Shown piece by piece: positions 33,560 through 42,409 of a stretch of 64,000 nt of DNA. Source of the stretch: Streptomyces sp. NBC_00554 (GTDB lineage Bacteria; Actinomycetota; Actinomycetes; Streptomycetales; Streptomycetaceae). The stretch lies in assembly GCF_041431135.1 (NCBI RefSeq), contig NZ_CP107799.1, forward strand, positions 620,001-684,000. Direction: 5' to 3'. A model generated the notes under the pieces. It had not been told where the DNA came from. It made no database searches and was given only the letters and a program-made list of their open reading frames with translations. The translations under genes and the position numbers were made by a program. Numbering within the stretch: the stretch's first letter is position 1; every line of letters begins with the position of its first letter.

Positions 33560-36007
33560 ATGACGACTCGTTGGTCACGCCGTGGTTTCCTCGCCGCCGG
33601 CAGCGGTACCGCCCTCGCGCTCGGGGTGCACACCACCGCCGGCGCCGCTCCCCTCACCTCCACCGAGATCTCCGCCGCCGCGGACGAGTTCGCGAGCCTG
33701 CGCGCGAAATGGCGCACCCTGATCCTCGGCGAGGGCTTCAGCCCCACAGCCGAACCCTTCAAGACCCGGCTCAGCGAACTGGGCACCACCGTAGGCCAGT
33801 TGCAGGCCACCATGGCGCCCACGTCCGGCTCACTGTGGCCGGACCTCGGCTACGCCGATCCTGAACCGGACACCGACCAGGAGTCGTACGGCTACTCCGG
33901 CAACCTCAACGCCAGTTACAACCGGCTCAACACGCTCGCCCAGGCGTACACGCAGCAGGGCACCGGACTCACCGGCGACACCGGTCTCAGGGACGACATC
34001 CTCACCGGGCTCGACCACCTCTACTCCGAGGTCTACAACGAGACCCAGGTCCGCTACGGCAACTGGTACAGCTGGCAGATCGGCGCGCCGCAGGCGCTGC
34101 TCGACGTGTGCGTCCTGATGTACGACCAGTTGTCGGCCGCGCAGCTCACCGACTACCTCAACGCGGTGGACCACTTCGTACCGGACTCGGCGGTCTCCTC
34201 CTACACCGGCACGAGCACCGGCGCCAACCGGGTCGACCTGTGCCGGGTCCTTGCGCTGCGGGGCGTCGTCGGCGCGAGCTCCGCGAAGGTCGCGCTGGCC
34301 CGGGACGCGCTCTCCCCCGTCTTCCCTTACGTGAGCGGCGGGGACGGGCTCTACACCGACGGCTCGTTCATCCAGCACACCACCGTGCCCTACACCGGTT
34401 CCTACGGTTCGGTGATGCTGGGCGGCCTCGGCATGCTCTTCGCGCTGCTCACCGGATCCACCTGGGAAGTCACCGACTCCAACCGGCAGATCGTCTTCGA
34501 CGCGGTGGAGAACGCCTGGGCGCCCTTCCTCTACAACGGGCTCGTCATGGACGGCGTCTCCGGGCGGGCGGTCAGCCGCGGTCTGTCCGCGTCCGACGCC
34601 AAGCAGATCCAGCAGGACGACCATCTGCGCGGCCATCCGATCCTCGCCGCGATCGTGCTGCTCGGGCAGGGCGCGAGCAACACGGAGAACGCCCGGTGGC
34701 GTGGCCTGGTGAAGGGCTGGATGCAGCGCGACTACTACAGCCCGCCCATGAGCAACCCCTCCATCGGGCTCACAAGTCTCGCCCGCCTCAAGGGAGTTCA
34801 GGACGACACCACGGTCTCCGCCGTCGCCGAGCCCACCGGGCACCGGCTGTTCACCAACATGTCCCGGGCCACGCACCGCCGCCCCGGCTGGGCCGCGTCG
34901 ATCAGCATGGCCGACCGCCGGATCACGTACTACGAGACCGGCAACGGAGAGAACCTGCACGGCTGGCACACCGGTTCCGGAATGCTCTATTGGTGGGGCG
35001 ACACGTTCGGCAACGGCCAGTACAGCGACGCCTTCTGGCCCACCGTCGACCCCTACCGGCTGCCCGGCACCACCGCCTCGCGCAAGGTGCTCGCGGACGC
35101 GGCGGGCGGTGACTGGGGCGCCTCCCTGCCGGACGTGAACTGGGTCGGCGGCGCCACGGACGGTCAGCGGGCCGCGATCGGCCAGTACCTCAAGGGCCTG
35201 CAGAGCACCCTGCTGGCGAAGAAGTCGTGGTTCTGCCTGGACGACTCGATCGTCTGTCTCGGCGCCGGCATCAAATGCACGGACGGTACGGCGGTCGAGT
35301 CGACGATCGAGAACCGCAACCTCGGGCCCACCGGCAGCACCCCCTTCCAGGTCGACGGCGTCACCAAGCCGGCCAGCTACCCGTGGTCGGAGACGCTCAC
35401 CGGCGCGACGTGGGCGCACATCGGCGGGCACGGAGGGTACGTCTTCCCCGGCGGAGCGACCTTCACGGCGCTGCGCGACGCCCGCGACGGCAAGTGGAGC
35501 GCCATCAACACGGGTGGCGCCACCACGGTCCTGAACCGCAAGTACCTGACGATGTACGTCGACCACGGCACCAACCCGACCGGCGGCTCGTACGCCTATC
35601 TGCTCATGCCGGGCGCGACCGCCGCCCAGACGCAGACGCGTGCCGCCGCCACGAGCTGGCTGACCGTCCTCGCCAACACGGACAGCCAGCAGGGCGTCAG
35701 CGTCCCCTCACTCGGCTTCACCGGGGTCAACTTCTGGTTCGGCGGTACGGTCGGCGATCTCACCGCGAGCAATCCGTGCGCCGTGATGATCAGCGAGAAG
35801 AGCGACGGCACGGCGGTCATCTGCGTCAGCGACCCGATGCGCATGCAGACCGGCCTCACCCTCACCTGGAACAGGGCCGTCGCCTCGGTGACCGCCAAGC
35901 CGTCGACCGTCACCTCGGCGACCACGGGCTCCGCCCTGACGCTCACCTTCGGCAACCTCAGCACCACCGCGGGCGTCACCCAGAAGATCACCGTCAAGCT
36001 CGGCTGA
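33560..36007 (+). CDS. Polysaccharide lyase family 8 (hyaluronate/chondroitin/xanthan lyase), Tat-exported
   Basis: The 815-residue protein starts with a twin-arginine signal (SRRGFLAAGSGTALALG). It has an (alpha/alpha) toroid followed by beta-sandwich domains. The catalytic set is complete and correctly spaced: Asn223 (TGANRVD), His273 and Tyr282 (IQHTTVPYTGSYG) and Arg336/Arg340 (SGRAVSR). It also has the cleft motif NWYSWQIGAPQ and GNGENLHGWHTGSGMLYWW. It cleaves uronic-acid polysaccharides by beta-elimination outside the cell. ATG 33560 gives the signal peptide at the N-terminus, though the ribosome site is weak. Its 3' end overlaps the convergent phosphodiesterase gene by 14 bases. Operator half-sites upstream link it to the 36841-41202 uptake operon. 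The exact substrate is not determinable. Confidence 0.9.
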   Translation: MTTRWSRRGFLAAGSGTALALGVHTTAGAAPLTSTEISAAADEFASLRAKWRTLILGEGFSPTAEPFKTRLSELGTTVGQLQATMAPTSGSLWPDLGYADPEPDTDQESYGYSGNLNASYNRLNTLAQAYTQQGTGLTGDTGLRDDILTGLDHLYSEVYNETQVRYGNWYSWQIGAPQALLDVCVLMYDQLSAAQLTDYLNAVDHFVPDSAVSSYTGTSTGANRVDLCRVLALRGVVGASSAKVALARDALSPVFPYVSGGDGLYTDGSFIQHTTVPYTGSYGSVMLGGLGMLFALLTGSTWEVTDSNRQIVFDAVENAWAPFLYNGLVMDGVSGRAVSRGLSASDAKQIQQDDHLRGHPILAAIVLLGQGASNTENARWRGLVKGWMQRDYYSPPMSNPSIGLTSLARLKGVQDDTTVSAVAEPTGHRLFTNMSRATHRRPGWAASISMADRRITYYETGNGENLHGWHTGSGMLYWWGDTFGNGQYSDAFWPTVDPYRLPGTTASRKVLADAAGGDWGASLPDVNWVGGATDGQRAAIGQYLKGLQSTLLAKKSWFCLDDSIVCLGAGIKCTDGTAVESTIENRNLGPTGSTPFQVDGVTKPASYPWSETLTGATWAHIGGHGGYVFPGGATFTALRDARDGKWSAINTGGATTVLNRKYLTMYVDHGTNPTGGSYAYLLMPGATAAQTQTRAAATSWLTVLANTDSQQGVSVPSLGFTGVNFWFGGTVGDLTASNPCAVMISEKSDGTAVICVSDPMRMQTGLTLTWNRAVASVTAKPSTVTSATTGSALTLTFGNLSTTAGVTQKITVKLG

Positions 36008-36827
36008 AAGACCGCCCGTCGAGAGTCCAGTGCCGGTCGGCGGAGCAGCCCAGGGACGCGAACACCTGGGCTGCGACGTCGACATGGCGCACCTGTGGGG
36101 GCGCGGAGGTGATGCCGGGGCCGTCGGCGATGAGCCAGGCCGTGCGTTCCTCCACGGAACGGCCGCCGTGCCCGCCCGCGTCGACATGGCCGTGGTCGGT
36201 CACGACGAGCACCGTCCACCTTTCGCCGTCGTACGCGGGCCGGGAGCGCACGGCGTCCAGCAGGCGTCCCACGCGTTCGTCGGCGCGCAGCACCGCCTCC
36301 TTGTACGCGGCTCCGCAGCCGAGGACGTGCGCGGTCTCGTCGGGAGCGCCGAGGTAGACGAAGGACGCGTCGATGTCGTCGCGCGCGAGGACTCCTGCCG
36401 CCTCCTCGGTGATCCGTTCGTCGCACTGCTCCCATGCCGCAGGGGTGTCCTCGGCCGGGGCGATGTACGCGGACCTGGACGGGGCCCTGAACAGCGGTCC
36501 TCCGTCGCGGACCTGCATGAGCGGCTGCCAGCCGGCGGCGACGAAGGTGCGGCGGCCGTCCTGCCGGGCGAGGCGGGTGGCGAAGTCGGGGAAGACGTCG
36601 AGGCGGTGGCCGGTGAAGTCGTTGCTCCACACGCCGTGCTTGTCGACGCCCACTCCGGTGACGACGGTCGCCCAGCAGGGGCCGGACATAGTGGGCGTGC
36701 GCGCGTCTACCTCGACCGGCGTGAGGAAGCCGTCGGCCGCGAGGGCGTCCAGGTGCGGGGTGGGCAGCCGGCGCAGCACATCGAGGCGTACGCCGTCGAT
36801 GCCGACGACCAGGACATGGTCGGCCAT
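35994..36827 (-). CDS. Alkaline phosphatase superfamily protein (type I phosphodiesterase/nucleotide pyrophosphatase)
   Basis: The 277-residue protein has the metal-site motifs of the superfamily: VVGIDGVRLD, the nucleophile region ARTPTMSGPCWATVVTG, YLGAPDETAHVLG, VTDHGHVDAGGHGG and a final HVDVAAQVF. It has no signal peptide, so it acts in the cytoplasm. It is the last gene of the ABC operon and ends within the last 14 bases of the PL8 lyase on the other strand. In this setting it may remove sulfate or phosphate groups from imported sugars, but this is a guess from context. Confidence 0.82.
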   Translation of the reverse strand: MADHVLVVGIDGVRLDVLRRLPTPHLDALAADGFLTPVEVDARTPTMSGPCWATVVTGVGVDKHGVWSNDFTGHRLDVFPDFATRLARQDGRRTFVAAGWQPLMQVRDGGPLFRAPSRSAYIAPAEDTPAAWEQCDERITEEAAGVLARDDIDASFVYLGAPDETAHVLGCGAAYKEAVLRADERVGRLLDAVRSRPAYDGERWTVLVVTDHGHVDAGGHGGRSVEERTAWLIADGPGITSAPPQVRHVDVAAQVFASLGCSADRHWTLDGRSFSRA

Positions 36828-36840
36828 GTGGTGCTCCTGT

Positions 36841-37887
36841 TCAGGCCGAGCGGGTCAGCTCGTCCGGGCCGACTCCGTAGGTGAACGGGAGGCCTTGGGC
36901 GTAGCGCCGCACCTCGTCGACGGCCCAGTGCGTCATACGGCCGAGTTCGTTGCCGAGGGAGCCCGCGATGTGCGGGGTGAGCAGCACGTTGGGGAGCGTG
37001 TAGAGCGGGGAAGCGGCGGGGGGTACGTCCGGTTCGGTCACGTCCAGAACGGCGTGAACGCGCCCGGAGACGAGGCGCTCGATGAGCGCGTCGGTGTCGA
37101 CCAGGGAGCCGCGCGCCGTGTTGATGAGCGTCGCGCCGTCCTGGAGGAGGGCGAGCCGGCGCGCGTCGAACATGTGCCGTGTTTCGGGGAGTTGGGGTGC
37201 GTGGATGGTGACCACGTGGCTGCGCCGGACGAGTTCGTCGAGGTCGACTAGGTCGACGCCGAGGGCTCGGGCCTCGTTCCGGTCCAGGTAGGGGTCGTAG
37301 AGGAGGACGTCGAGGTCGAGCGGGCGGAGCAGTTCGGCGACGCGGCGTCCGATGCGGGAGGCGCCGACGATGCCGACGGTGCGGTGGTAGTTGCCGTATC
37401 CGGTGAAGTACGGGAGGAGCGCGGGCTGTTCGCGTGCCTGGGTGTAGGCGCGGGCGGCATCCAGGACCCGTTTGTTCGCGAAGAGGATGGCGGCAAGGGT
37501 GAACTCCGCGACGGGGAGGGCGTTGGCGGCTGCCGCGGAGGAGACGGCGATACCGCGCTCCCAGACGGATTCGGTGACGTGGTGCTTGATGGAACCTGCC
37601 GCGTGGATGACGGCCCGCAGCCGGGGCATACGGCGCAGCGCTTCCTCGGTGAGCAGCGGGGCGCCCCAGTGGGTGAAGAGGACCTCGGTGTCGGCCAGGA
37701 CGGCGGGATCCGCGCGGGTGAAGTCCGTGATGTGCAGCGAGGTGTCCACCGAGGCGACATGTCGCAGCCGGTCGAAGGCGGCGTCGGCGAGCAGGGAACC
37801 GTGGATCTCGCTGCCCATGGCAAGGACGGTGCGCGGAGACGGTACGACGTGCGGGCCGTTCAAGAGGGTGCCTTCCGGTACGGGCAT
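36841..37887 (-). CDS. D-2-hydroxyacid dehydrogenase family protein
   Basis: The 348-residue protein has the D-isomer-specific 2-hydroxyacid dehydrogenase layout. The NAD fold is TVGIVGASRIGRRVAELL, followed by the catalytic Arg in NTARGSLVD, the Glu in DVTEPDVPP and the His in LTPHIAGSLG. The N-terminal catalytic half holds HAAGSIKHHVTESVWERGI. ATG 37887 lies 2 bases after the permease stop. In an operon linked to a PL8 lyase it could act on a keto-sugar acid derived from unsaturated uronates, but this is inference. Confidence 0.85.
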   Translation of the reverse strand: MPVPEGTLLNGPHVVPSPRTVLAMGSEIHGSLLADAAFDRLRHVASVDTSLHITDFTRADPAVLADTEVLFTHWGAPLLTEEALRRMPRLRAVIHAAGSIKHHVTESVWERGIAVSSAAAANALPVAEFTLAAILFANKRVLDAARAYTQAREQPALLPYFTGYGNYHRTVGIVGASRIGRRVAELLRPLDLDVLLYDPYLDRNEARALGVDLVDLDELVRRSHVVTIHAPQLPETRHMFDARRLALLQDGATLINTARGSLVDTDALIERLVSGRVHAVLDVTEPDVPPAASPLYTLPNVLLTPHIAGSLGNELGRMTHWAVDEVRRYAQGLPFTYGVGPDELTRSA

Positions 37888-37889
37888 GG

Positions 37890-38807
37890 TCACTTCACCG
37901 CGCCGGCGGTCAGGCCAGAGCGCCAGAAGCGCTGGAGGCAGACGAAGGCGACGATCAGCGGGACGACGGCGACGAGTGAGCCGGTGATGACGAGCGAGTA
38001 GTACTCGGGCTGCTGCTGCGTGACGCTGTTCCACATGAACAGGCCGAGGTTGACCGGATAGAGCTTCTCGTCGTTGAGCATCACGAGGGCGCCGAAGAAG
38101 TTGTTCCAGCTGGCGGTGAACGAGAACAGGAAGATGGTCATGAAGCCGGGCGCGAGCATGGGCAGGGCGATCCCGGCGAAGGTGCGCAGCTCGCCCGCGC
38201 CGTCGACGCGGGCGGCCTCCAGGACCTCGTTCGGGACGTATCCCTCGGAGAAGACGCGGGCGAGGTAGACGCCGAAGGGGTTGACCAGGGCGGGCAGCAG
38301 CAGCGCCCAGTAGGTGTTGACGACGCCGGCCTTGGTGGCGAGGAGGTACATCGGGAGCTGGATGACCGTGGTGGGGACCAGCACTCCGCCAAGGACCAGG
38401 CCGAACAGCTTCTCCTTGCCCCGGAAGTCGTACTTGTCGAAGGCGTAGCCGGTGGCGACGCACAGGAACGTCGAGGCGGCGGAGCCGACGACCGAGTACA
38501 GGATGCTGTTGCCGAACCAGCGCAGGTAGATGCCCTCGTTGAAGGTGAACACGTGGTGCAGGTTGGCGAAGAGGTTGAAGTCTCCGAAGGAGAAGCCCGC
38601 TGTGGCGAAGAGGTCGCCGTGGTTCTTGGTGGCGGCGAAGAGCAGCCAGGTGACAGGCATCAGGGTGTACAGGGCGGCGACGATCAGCAGGCCGTTGACG
38701 ATGCCCTTGGAGAGCAGAGCGTTGGGCGAGCGGCGGCGGGCGGCCGGGGCCGGCTTGCGCTCGGCGGGTGCCGCGGCCGGGTCTGCCGCCTGGGTGAGGG
38801 TGCTCAT
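37890..38807 (-). CDS. Carbohydrate ABC transporter permease, MalG type (CUT1)
   Basis: The 305-residue protein has a proline/alanine-rich tail, six membrane segments and the EAA loop NEVLEAARVDGAGELRTFAGI. ATG 38807 overlaps the stop of the partner permease by 4 bases, so the two are co-translated. It forms the membrane channel of the second sugar importer in the window. Confidence 0.9.
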   Translation of the reverse strand: MSTLTQAADPAAAPAERKPAPAARRRSPNALLSKGIVNGLLIVAALYTLMPVTWLLFAATKNHGDLFATAGFSFGDFNLFANLHHVFTFNEGIYLRWFGNSILYSVVGSAASTFLCVATGYAFDKYDFRGKEKLFGLVLGGVLVPTTVIQLPMYLLATKAGVVNTYWALLLPALVNPFGVYLARVFSEGYVPNEVLEAARVDGAGELRTFAGIALPMLAPGFMTIFLFSFTASWNNFFGALVMLNDEKLYPVNLGLFMWNSVTQQQPEYYSLVITGSLVAVVPLIVAFVCLQRFWRSGLTAGAVK

Positions 38808-39766
38808 GACGCCGCCTTCCACCGGTTGCCGAGCTGGGTGACGACGTAGGAGAGGACGACGCCGAGCAGCGCGAGGATCAGGGACGCGGCGGCGGCGAGA
38901 CCGTAGTCGTGCTGCACGAAGCCGGCCTTCCAGATGAACAGGGTGGGTGACCACTCGGTGTCGATGGTGGGCGCACCCCGCTGATTGAGGAGCTTGGGCT
39001 CGGTGAAGATCTGGATCGCGCCGACACAGGTGAACAGAACGGTCATGACGACCGCCGAGGCGATCATCGGGACCTTGATCCGCAGGGCGGTGCGGATGGC
39101 GCCCGCTCCGTCGACGACGGCCGCCTCGATCACTTCGCGCGGTACGGCCTGGAGGGCGGCATAGAAGATGACCGTGTTGTAGCCGATCCACTGCCAGGCG
39201 CAGAGGTTGACCATCGACGAGAGCACGTGGTCGTTGCTGTAGAAGTTCCATGAGCCGCCGAGGGCGCCGATCCAGTCGAGCACGGGGCTCAGGCCCGGGG
39301 TGTACAGGTAGATCCAGATGATCGAGGCGATCAGCCCCGGGATCGCGTGCGGCACGAACAGCGCGAGCTGGAAGAACCGCTTGGCGCGGGCAAGTGCGGA
39401 GTCGACCAGCAGCGCGAGAAGGAGCGATCCGCCGATCATCACCGGGATGTAGAGCGCGCAGTACTGCGCGATGTGTACGAAGGAGTCCCGGAAGCCCGCG
39501 TCCGACAGGGCCTTGGTGAAGTTGCCGAATCCGGAGAACACCCGCTCCGTGCCGCCGAATCCAAGGCCCGAGGAGTGCTCCTGGAAGAGGCTCATCCACA
39601 CGGCGTAGCCGATGGGCGCGGCCATGACCACGGCGAAGAGGACGAAGAACGGGGTGATGAGGAGGGCGACGGCGCGGCGCTGACTGCGTCGGAGATTCGA
39701 GGTGTCCCGGGGTTTCCCCGGGAGTCTGCTCACGGGCTTCGCGGTTCGGGCGAGGGGTACTGCCAC
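38804..39766 (-). CDS. Carbohydrate ABC transporter permease, MalF type (CUT1)
   Basis: The 320-residue protein has six membrane segments and the EAA loop REVIEAAVVDGAGAIRTALRI. GTG 39766 is supported by AAGGAG 6 bases upstream. A very strong 16-bp hairpin separates it from the binding-protein gene, which would let the binding protein be made in excess. No ATPase gene is present, consistent with use of a shared MsiK-type ATPase. Confidence 0.9.
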   Translation of the reverse strand: MAVPLARTAKPVSRLPGKPRDTSNLRRSQRRAVALLITPFFVLFAVVMAAPIGYAVWMSLFQEHSSGLGFGGTERVFSGFGNFTKALSDAGFRDSFVHIAQYCALYIPVMIGGSLLLALLVDSALARAKRFFQLALFVPHAIPGLIASIIWIYLYTPGLSPVLDWIGALGGSWNFYSNDHVLSSMVNLCAWQWIGYNTVIFYAALQAVPREVIEAAVVDGAGAIRTALRIKVPMIASAVVMTVLFTCVGAIQIFTEPKLLNQRGAPTIDTEWSPTLFIWKAGFVQHDYGLAAAASLILALLGVVLSYVVTQLGNRWKAAS

Positions 39767-39835
39767 GGTGGGCTCCTTGGCGGGCTGGGCGCTTCAGGGA
39801 GGCTTGGGCGGGAGACAGCCGGTGGCGGGGGCCGG

Positions 39836-39876
39836 CGACGGCCCGTGTCCGAGCCCCGTGCGGACACGGGCCGTCG
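39836..39876 (-). promoter_or_regulatory. Intercistronic 16-bp hairpin between binding protein and permease genes
   Basis: CGACGGCCCGTGTCCG (39836-39851) and its exact complement (39861-39876) pair over 16 bp around a 9-base loop. It lies 18 bases after the binding-protein stop and 69 bases before the permease start. It probably acts as a partial terminator or 3'-end stabiliser that raises binding-protein expression. Confidence 0.75.
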
Positions 39877-39894
39877 ACGACCGGACCCGCCACG

Positions 39895-41202
39895 TCACTC
39901 GGCGAGCTTCAGCCCGCGCTCCTTGATGCCCGACTCGGCCTTCTCCTGACCGGCGTCGACGCCGCCGGTGAAGCCGGACTTGGCCGCCGCGTCCTGGACC
40001 GCGGTGTAGACGTCCACCTGGTTCGGGCCCCACGTCCAGCCGGGGACGATGGTGTCGACCTGCTCGGAGGCGAGCGTGTAGAGGTCCTGGCCGTTCAGGT
40101 ACGAGGTGTCGAACCTCGCGGCGGCGACCTCACGCATCTCCGGGTTGGCCGGCAGGGCGCTGCTCGGCGACTCCAGGTCCGCGAGGCGGGCCTCGACGCC
40201 CGCCTTGTTCGTGGTGAGCCACTCGATGAACTCGGCGGCGGCCTCGGCGTGTTCGCTGCCCTTCAGGACGCCGTAGGAGCTGCCGCCGTAGCTGCCGCTG
40301 GCGGCTGTGCCCCAGTTGGGCATGGGAGCGACGGCCCACTTGCCCGAGAGGTCCGGCATCGCGGTCTTCATGCCTCCCGCGGACCAGGAGGCGCCGAGGA
40401 AGGAAAGCGTGTCGCCGGAGGTGCGGGCCTTGGTCTCCTCGGGGCTGTAGCCGGTGAAGGACTGCACGAGGTCGTCCTTGATGAGGCCGTCCCAGTAGGC
40501 GGCGACCTTCTTGGTGGCGGCGTCGTTCACGGCAGGCTTCCAGGCGTCGCCCTCGGTGGCGAACCACTTGCCGCCCGCCTGCCAGGACAGGGCCGCGAGC
40601 AGCGCGGGGTCGGACTTCGGCATGGAGGCCAGGCGGGCGTTCTTGTCCTGCTTCTTGACCTTCGCGGCGGCCGTCTTGAACTCGTCCCAGGTCTTGGGGA
40701 CTTCGATGCCGTACTTCTTGAACAGGTCGGTGCGGTAGTAGTAGAGCTGCGGTGCGACGTCGTAGGGAACGGTCCAGGTCTTGCCGCCGAAGTTCACCAG
40801 GCTCTGGACGGACTCGGGGAACTTCGACTTGACCGTTTCACCGGCGTACTCGGTCAGATCGACCAGGTTTCCCTGGCTCGCGAACTCCGGGACCATCTGG
40901 TACTCGATGGTCGCCACGTCGGGTGCGTTGCCCGCCTTCACCGCGTTGGCCAGCTTGCTGTAGCCCTCGGTCCCGCTGGGGATCTCGCTGAACTCGACCT
41001 GGATGTCCTTGTGCGTCTTGTTGAACGCCTCGGCCGTCGATTCGGCCCCGAGAGTCCAGGTCCAGTACTCGATGGTCACCGGTTTGCCGTCCGACTTCGT
41101 GTCGGTCGAACCGCCGTCGCCACCGCATGCGGTGGCGAACATTCCCAGGGCGGCGATGGTGGCGGTGGCGGCTATGCGGAACGAGCGTGAAGTGCGCGAC
41201 AT
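39895..41202 (-). CDS. Extracellular sugar-binding lipoprotein (family 1 SBP)
   Basis: The 435-residue protein starts MSRTSRSFRIAATATIAALG and has a lipobox FATAC (Cys26), so it is a membrane-anchored lipoprotein. The mature part matches SBP_bac_1 (VTIEYWTWTLGAESTAEAFN, APDVATIEYQMVPEFAS, TWTVPYDVAPQLYYYRTDLF). ATG 41202 has GGAGA 7 bases upstream. It is the first gene of a five-gene operon with both permeases, a hydroxyacid dehydrogenase and a phosphodiesterase-like enzyme. The ligand is probably an oligosaccharide released by the PL8 lyase, judged from shared operator motifs. Confidence 0.9.
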   Translation of the reverse strand: MSRTSRSFRIAATATIAALGMFATACGGDGGSTDTKSDGKPVTIEYWTWTLGAESTAEAFNKTHKDIQVEFSEIPSGTEGYSKLANAVKAGNAPDVATIEYQMVPEFASQGNLVDLTEYAGETVKSKFPESVQSLVNFGGKTWTVPYDVAPQLYYYRTDLFKKYGIEVPKTWDEFKTAAAKVKKQDKNARLASMPKSDPALLAALSWQAGGKWFATEGDAWKPAVNDAATKKVAAYWDGLIKDDLVQSFTGYSPEETKARTSGDTLSFLGASWSAGGMKTAMPDLSGKWAVAPMPNWGTAASGSYGGSSYGVLKGSEHAEAAAEFIEWLTTNKAGVEARLADLESPSSALPANPEMREVAAARFDTSYLNGQDLYTLASEQVDTIVPGWTWGPNQVDVYTAVQDAAAKSGFTGGVDAGQEKAESGIKERGLKLAE

Positions 41203-41249
41203 GACACGTCTCCTACAAGACCTCGTACGGGAAGAGGCGGATGCAGGAC

Positions 41250-41319
41250 ATCTTTTGTGCGCGCACGATCAGAGTCAAGAGCGTTCGACCAATACAATCA
41301 CAACGATCGAAAAACGCTC
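41250..41319 (-). promoter_or_regulatory. Promoter and operator of the PL8-linked ABC operon
   Basis: On the minus strand TTGACT (complement of 41273-41278) and AAAGAT (complement of 41250-41255) are spaced by 17 bases. Just upstream, GAGCGTT (41279-41285) and AACGCTC (41313-41319) form a 7-bp inverted repeat. The outer one overlaps the stop of the regulator gene. The half-sites equal those before the PL8 lyase. Confidence 0.55.
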
Positions 41320-42409
41320 ATGCCTCGAGCGCTTCGCCACCGCAGGACGAACGGATCCTCAACTCGGGAAGAAGTTCGAGGTGTTGACGGGGCGCCGGAT
41401 GCTGTCCGCTCCGGCGTTCCGCGAGGCGCTGGAGCAGCAGTTTCGCGGCCAGCTCCCCCACCGAGCGCTTGGGCGGGGCGATGGCCGTCAGGGGCACGTC
41501 CGAGAGGCCGGCGACCTCGTCGTCGTACGCGATCAGGGCGAGGTCCCCGGGCACGCTGATGCCGCGCGCCTGGAGCTTGGGCACCAGCACGATCGCGTCC
41601 TCGTCGCTGTGTACGAGGGCCGCCGTCACGCCCCGCTTCTCCACGGCCTCGGCCAGATAGTCGAGGGAGGCTTCGTAGTCGCCGTGCTCGCGGACGGTCG
41701 GCGCGCCCTCGTCGACGTCCAGGCCCAGCGACCGCACCGCCGCGAGATAGCCCGCCGAGATCTGCGCGGCGTGCGGCCCCTCCTGCAGCACGGCGGTGAT
41801 GCGGCGGTGCCCCAGGGACGCGAAGTGACCGACGGCGACCGCCGCCCCGTGCGCCCGGTCCGTCCGCACCCGGTCGAGAGCCGCCGCGGGGTTCCCGGCC
41901 GGCGCGGAGCGCTCGACCAGGACGGTCGGCACCTCGCACTCCAGGAGCCATTTCTCCTGCCCGCCGGCGGGGACGCCGCCGAACCAGCTTGGCGCGACGA
42001 GCAGTCCCTGCGCGCCCCCCGCGATCAGGTGCTCCGCCTGCATCGGGTCCTCGGTGTCGACATAGCCGGACATGCCGAGCACGAGGCGGCCCCCCTGGGC
42101 CCCGACGGCCTCGCGGGCGCCTCGCACAATGTCCGCGAAGATGTAGTTCGTGGTCGGCACGATCATTCCGATCACGGCGCCTTCGGCGCTCTCCTGCCGG
42201 GGTTCCGCCTCGGCGGTGGTGTCGCCCGGCCAGACCACCGCGCCGTGCAGCCGTTGCACCCGGCCCTGCGCGGCGAGTGTCTCCACGTCACGCCTCAAGG
42301 TCACCGCCGAGACACCGAGTTCGGCCGCGAGGTCGGCGACCCGGAGGCTGCCGCGCTCCCGGACGAGTTCGAGTACGCGCTCGTGACGCTGGTCGACGTG
42401 CAGTCGCAT
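41318..42409 (-). CDS. DeoR-type HTH / LacI-type sensor hybrid transcriptional regulator
   Basis: The 363-residue protein joins a DeoR helix-turn-helix (about 1-60; RHERVLELVRERGSLRVADL, SAVTLRRDVETLAAQG) to a LacI-like periplasmic-binding-protein fold (about 80-350; VIGMIVPTTNYIFADIVRGA, HRRITAVLQEGPHAAQISAG, DLALIAYDDEVAGLSDVPLT). It therefore senses a sugar with a LacI-type domain but reads DNA with a DeoR-type one. ATG 42409 has a G-rich site just upstream. It is immediately upstream of the ABC operon and probably controls it and the PL8 lyase through AACGCTC half-sites. Confidence 0.87.
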   Translation of the reverse strand: MRLHVDQRHERVLELVRERGSLRVADLAAELGVSAVTLRRDVETLAAQGRVQRLHGAVVWPGDTTAEAEPRQESAEGAVIGMIVPTTNYIFADIVRGAREAVGAQGGRLVLGMSGYVDTEDPMQAEHLIAGGAQGLLVAPSWFGGVPAGGQEKWLLECEVPTVLVERSAPAGNPAAALDRVRTDRAHGAAVAVGHFASLGHRRITAVLQEGPHAAQISAGYLAAVRSLGLDVDEGAPTVREHGDYEASLDYLAEAVEKRGVTAALVHSDEDAIVLVPKLQARGISVPGDLALIAYDDEVAGLSDVPLTAIAPPKRSVGELAAKLLLQRLAERRSGQHPAPRQHLELLPELRIRSSCGGEALEA

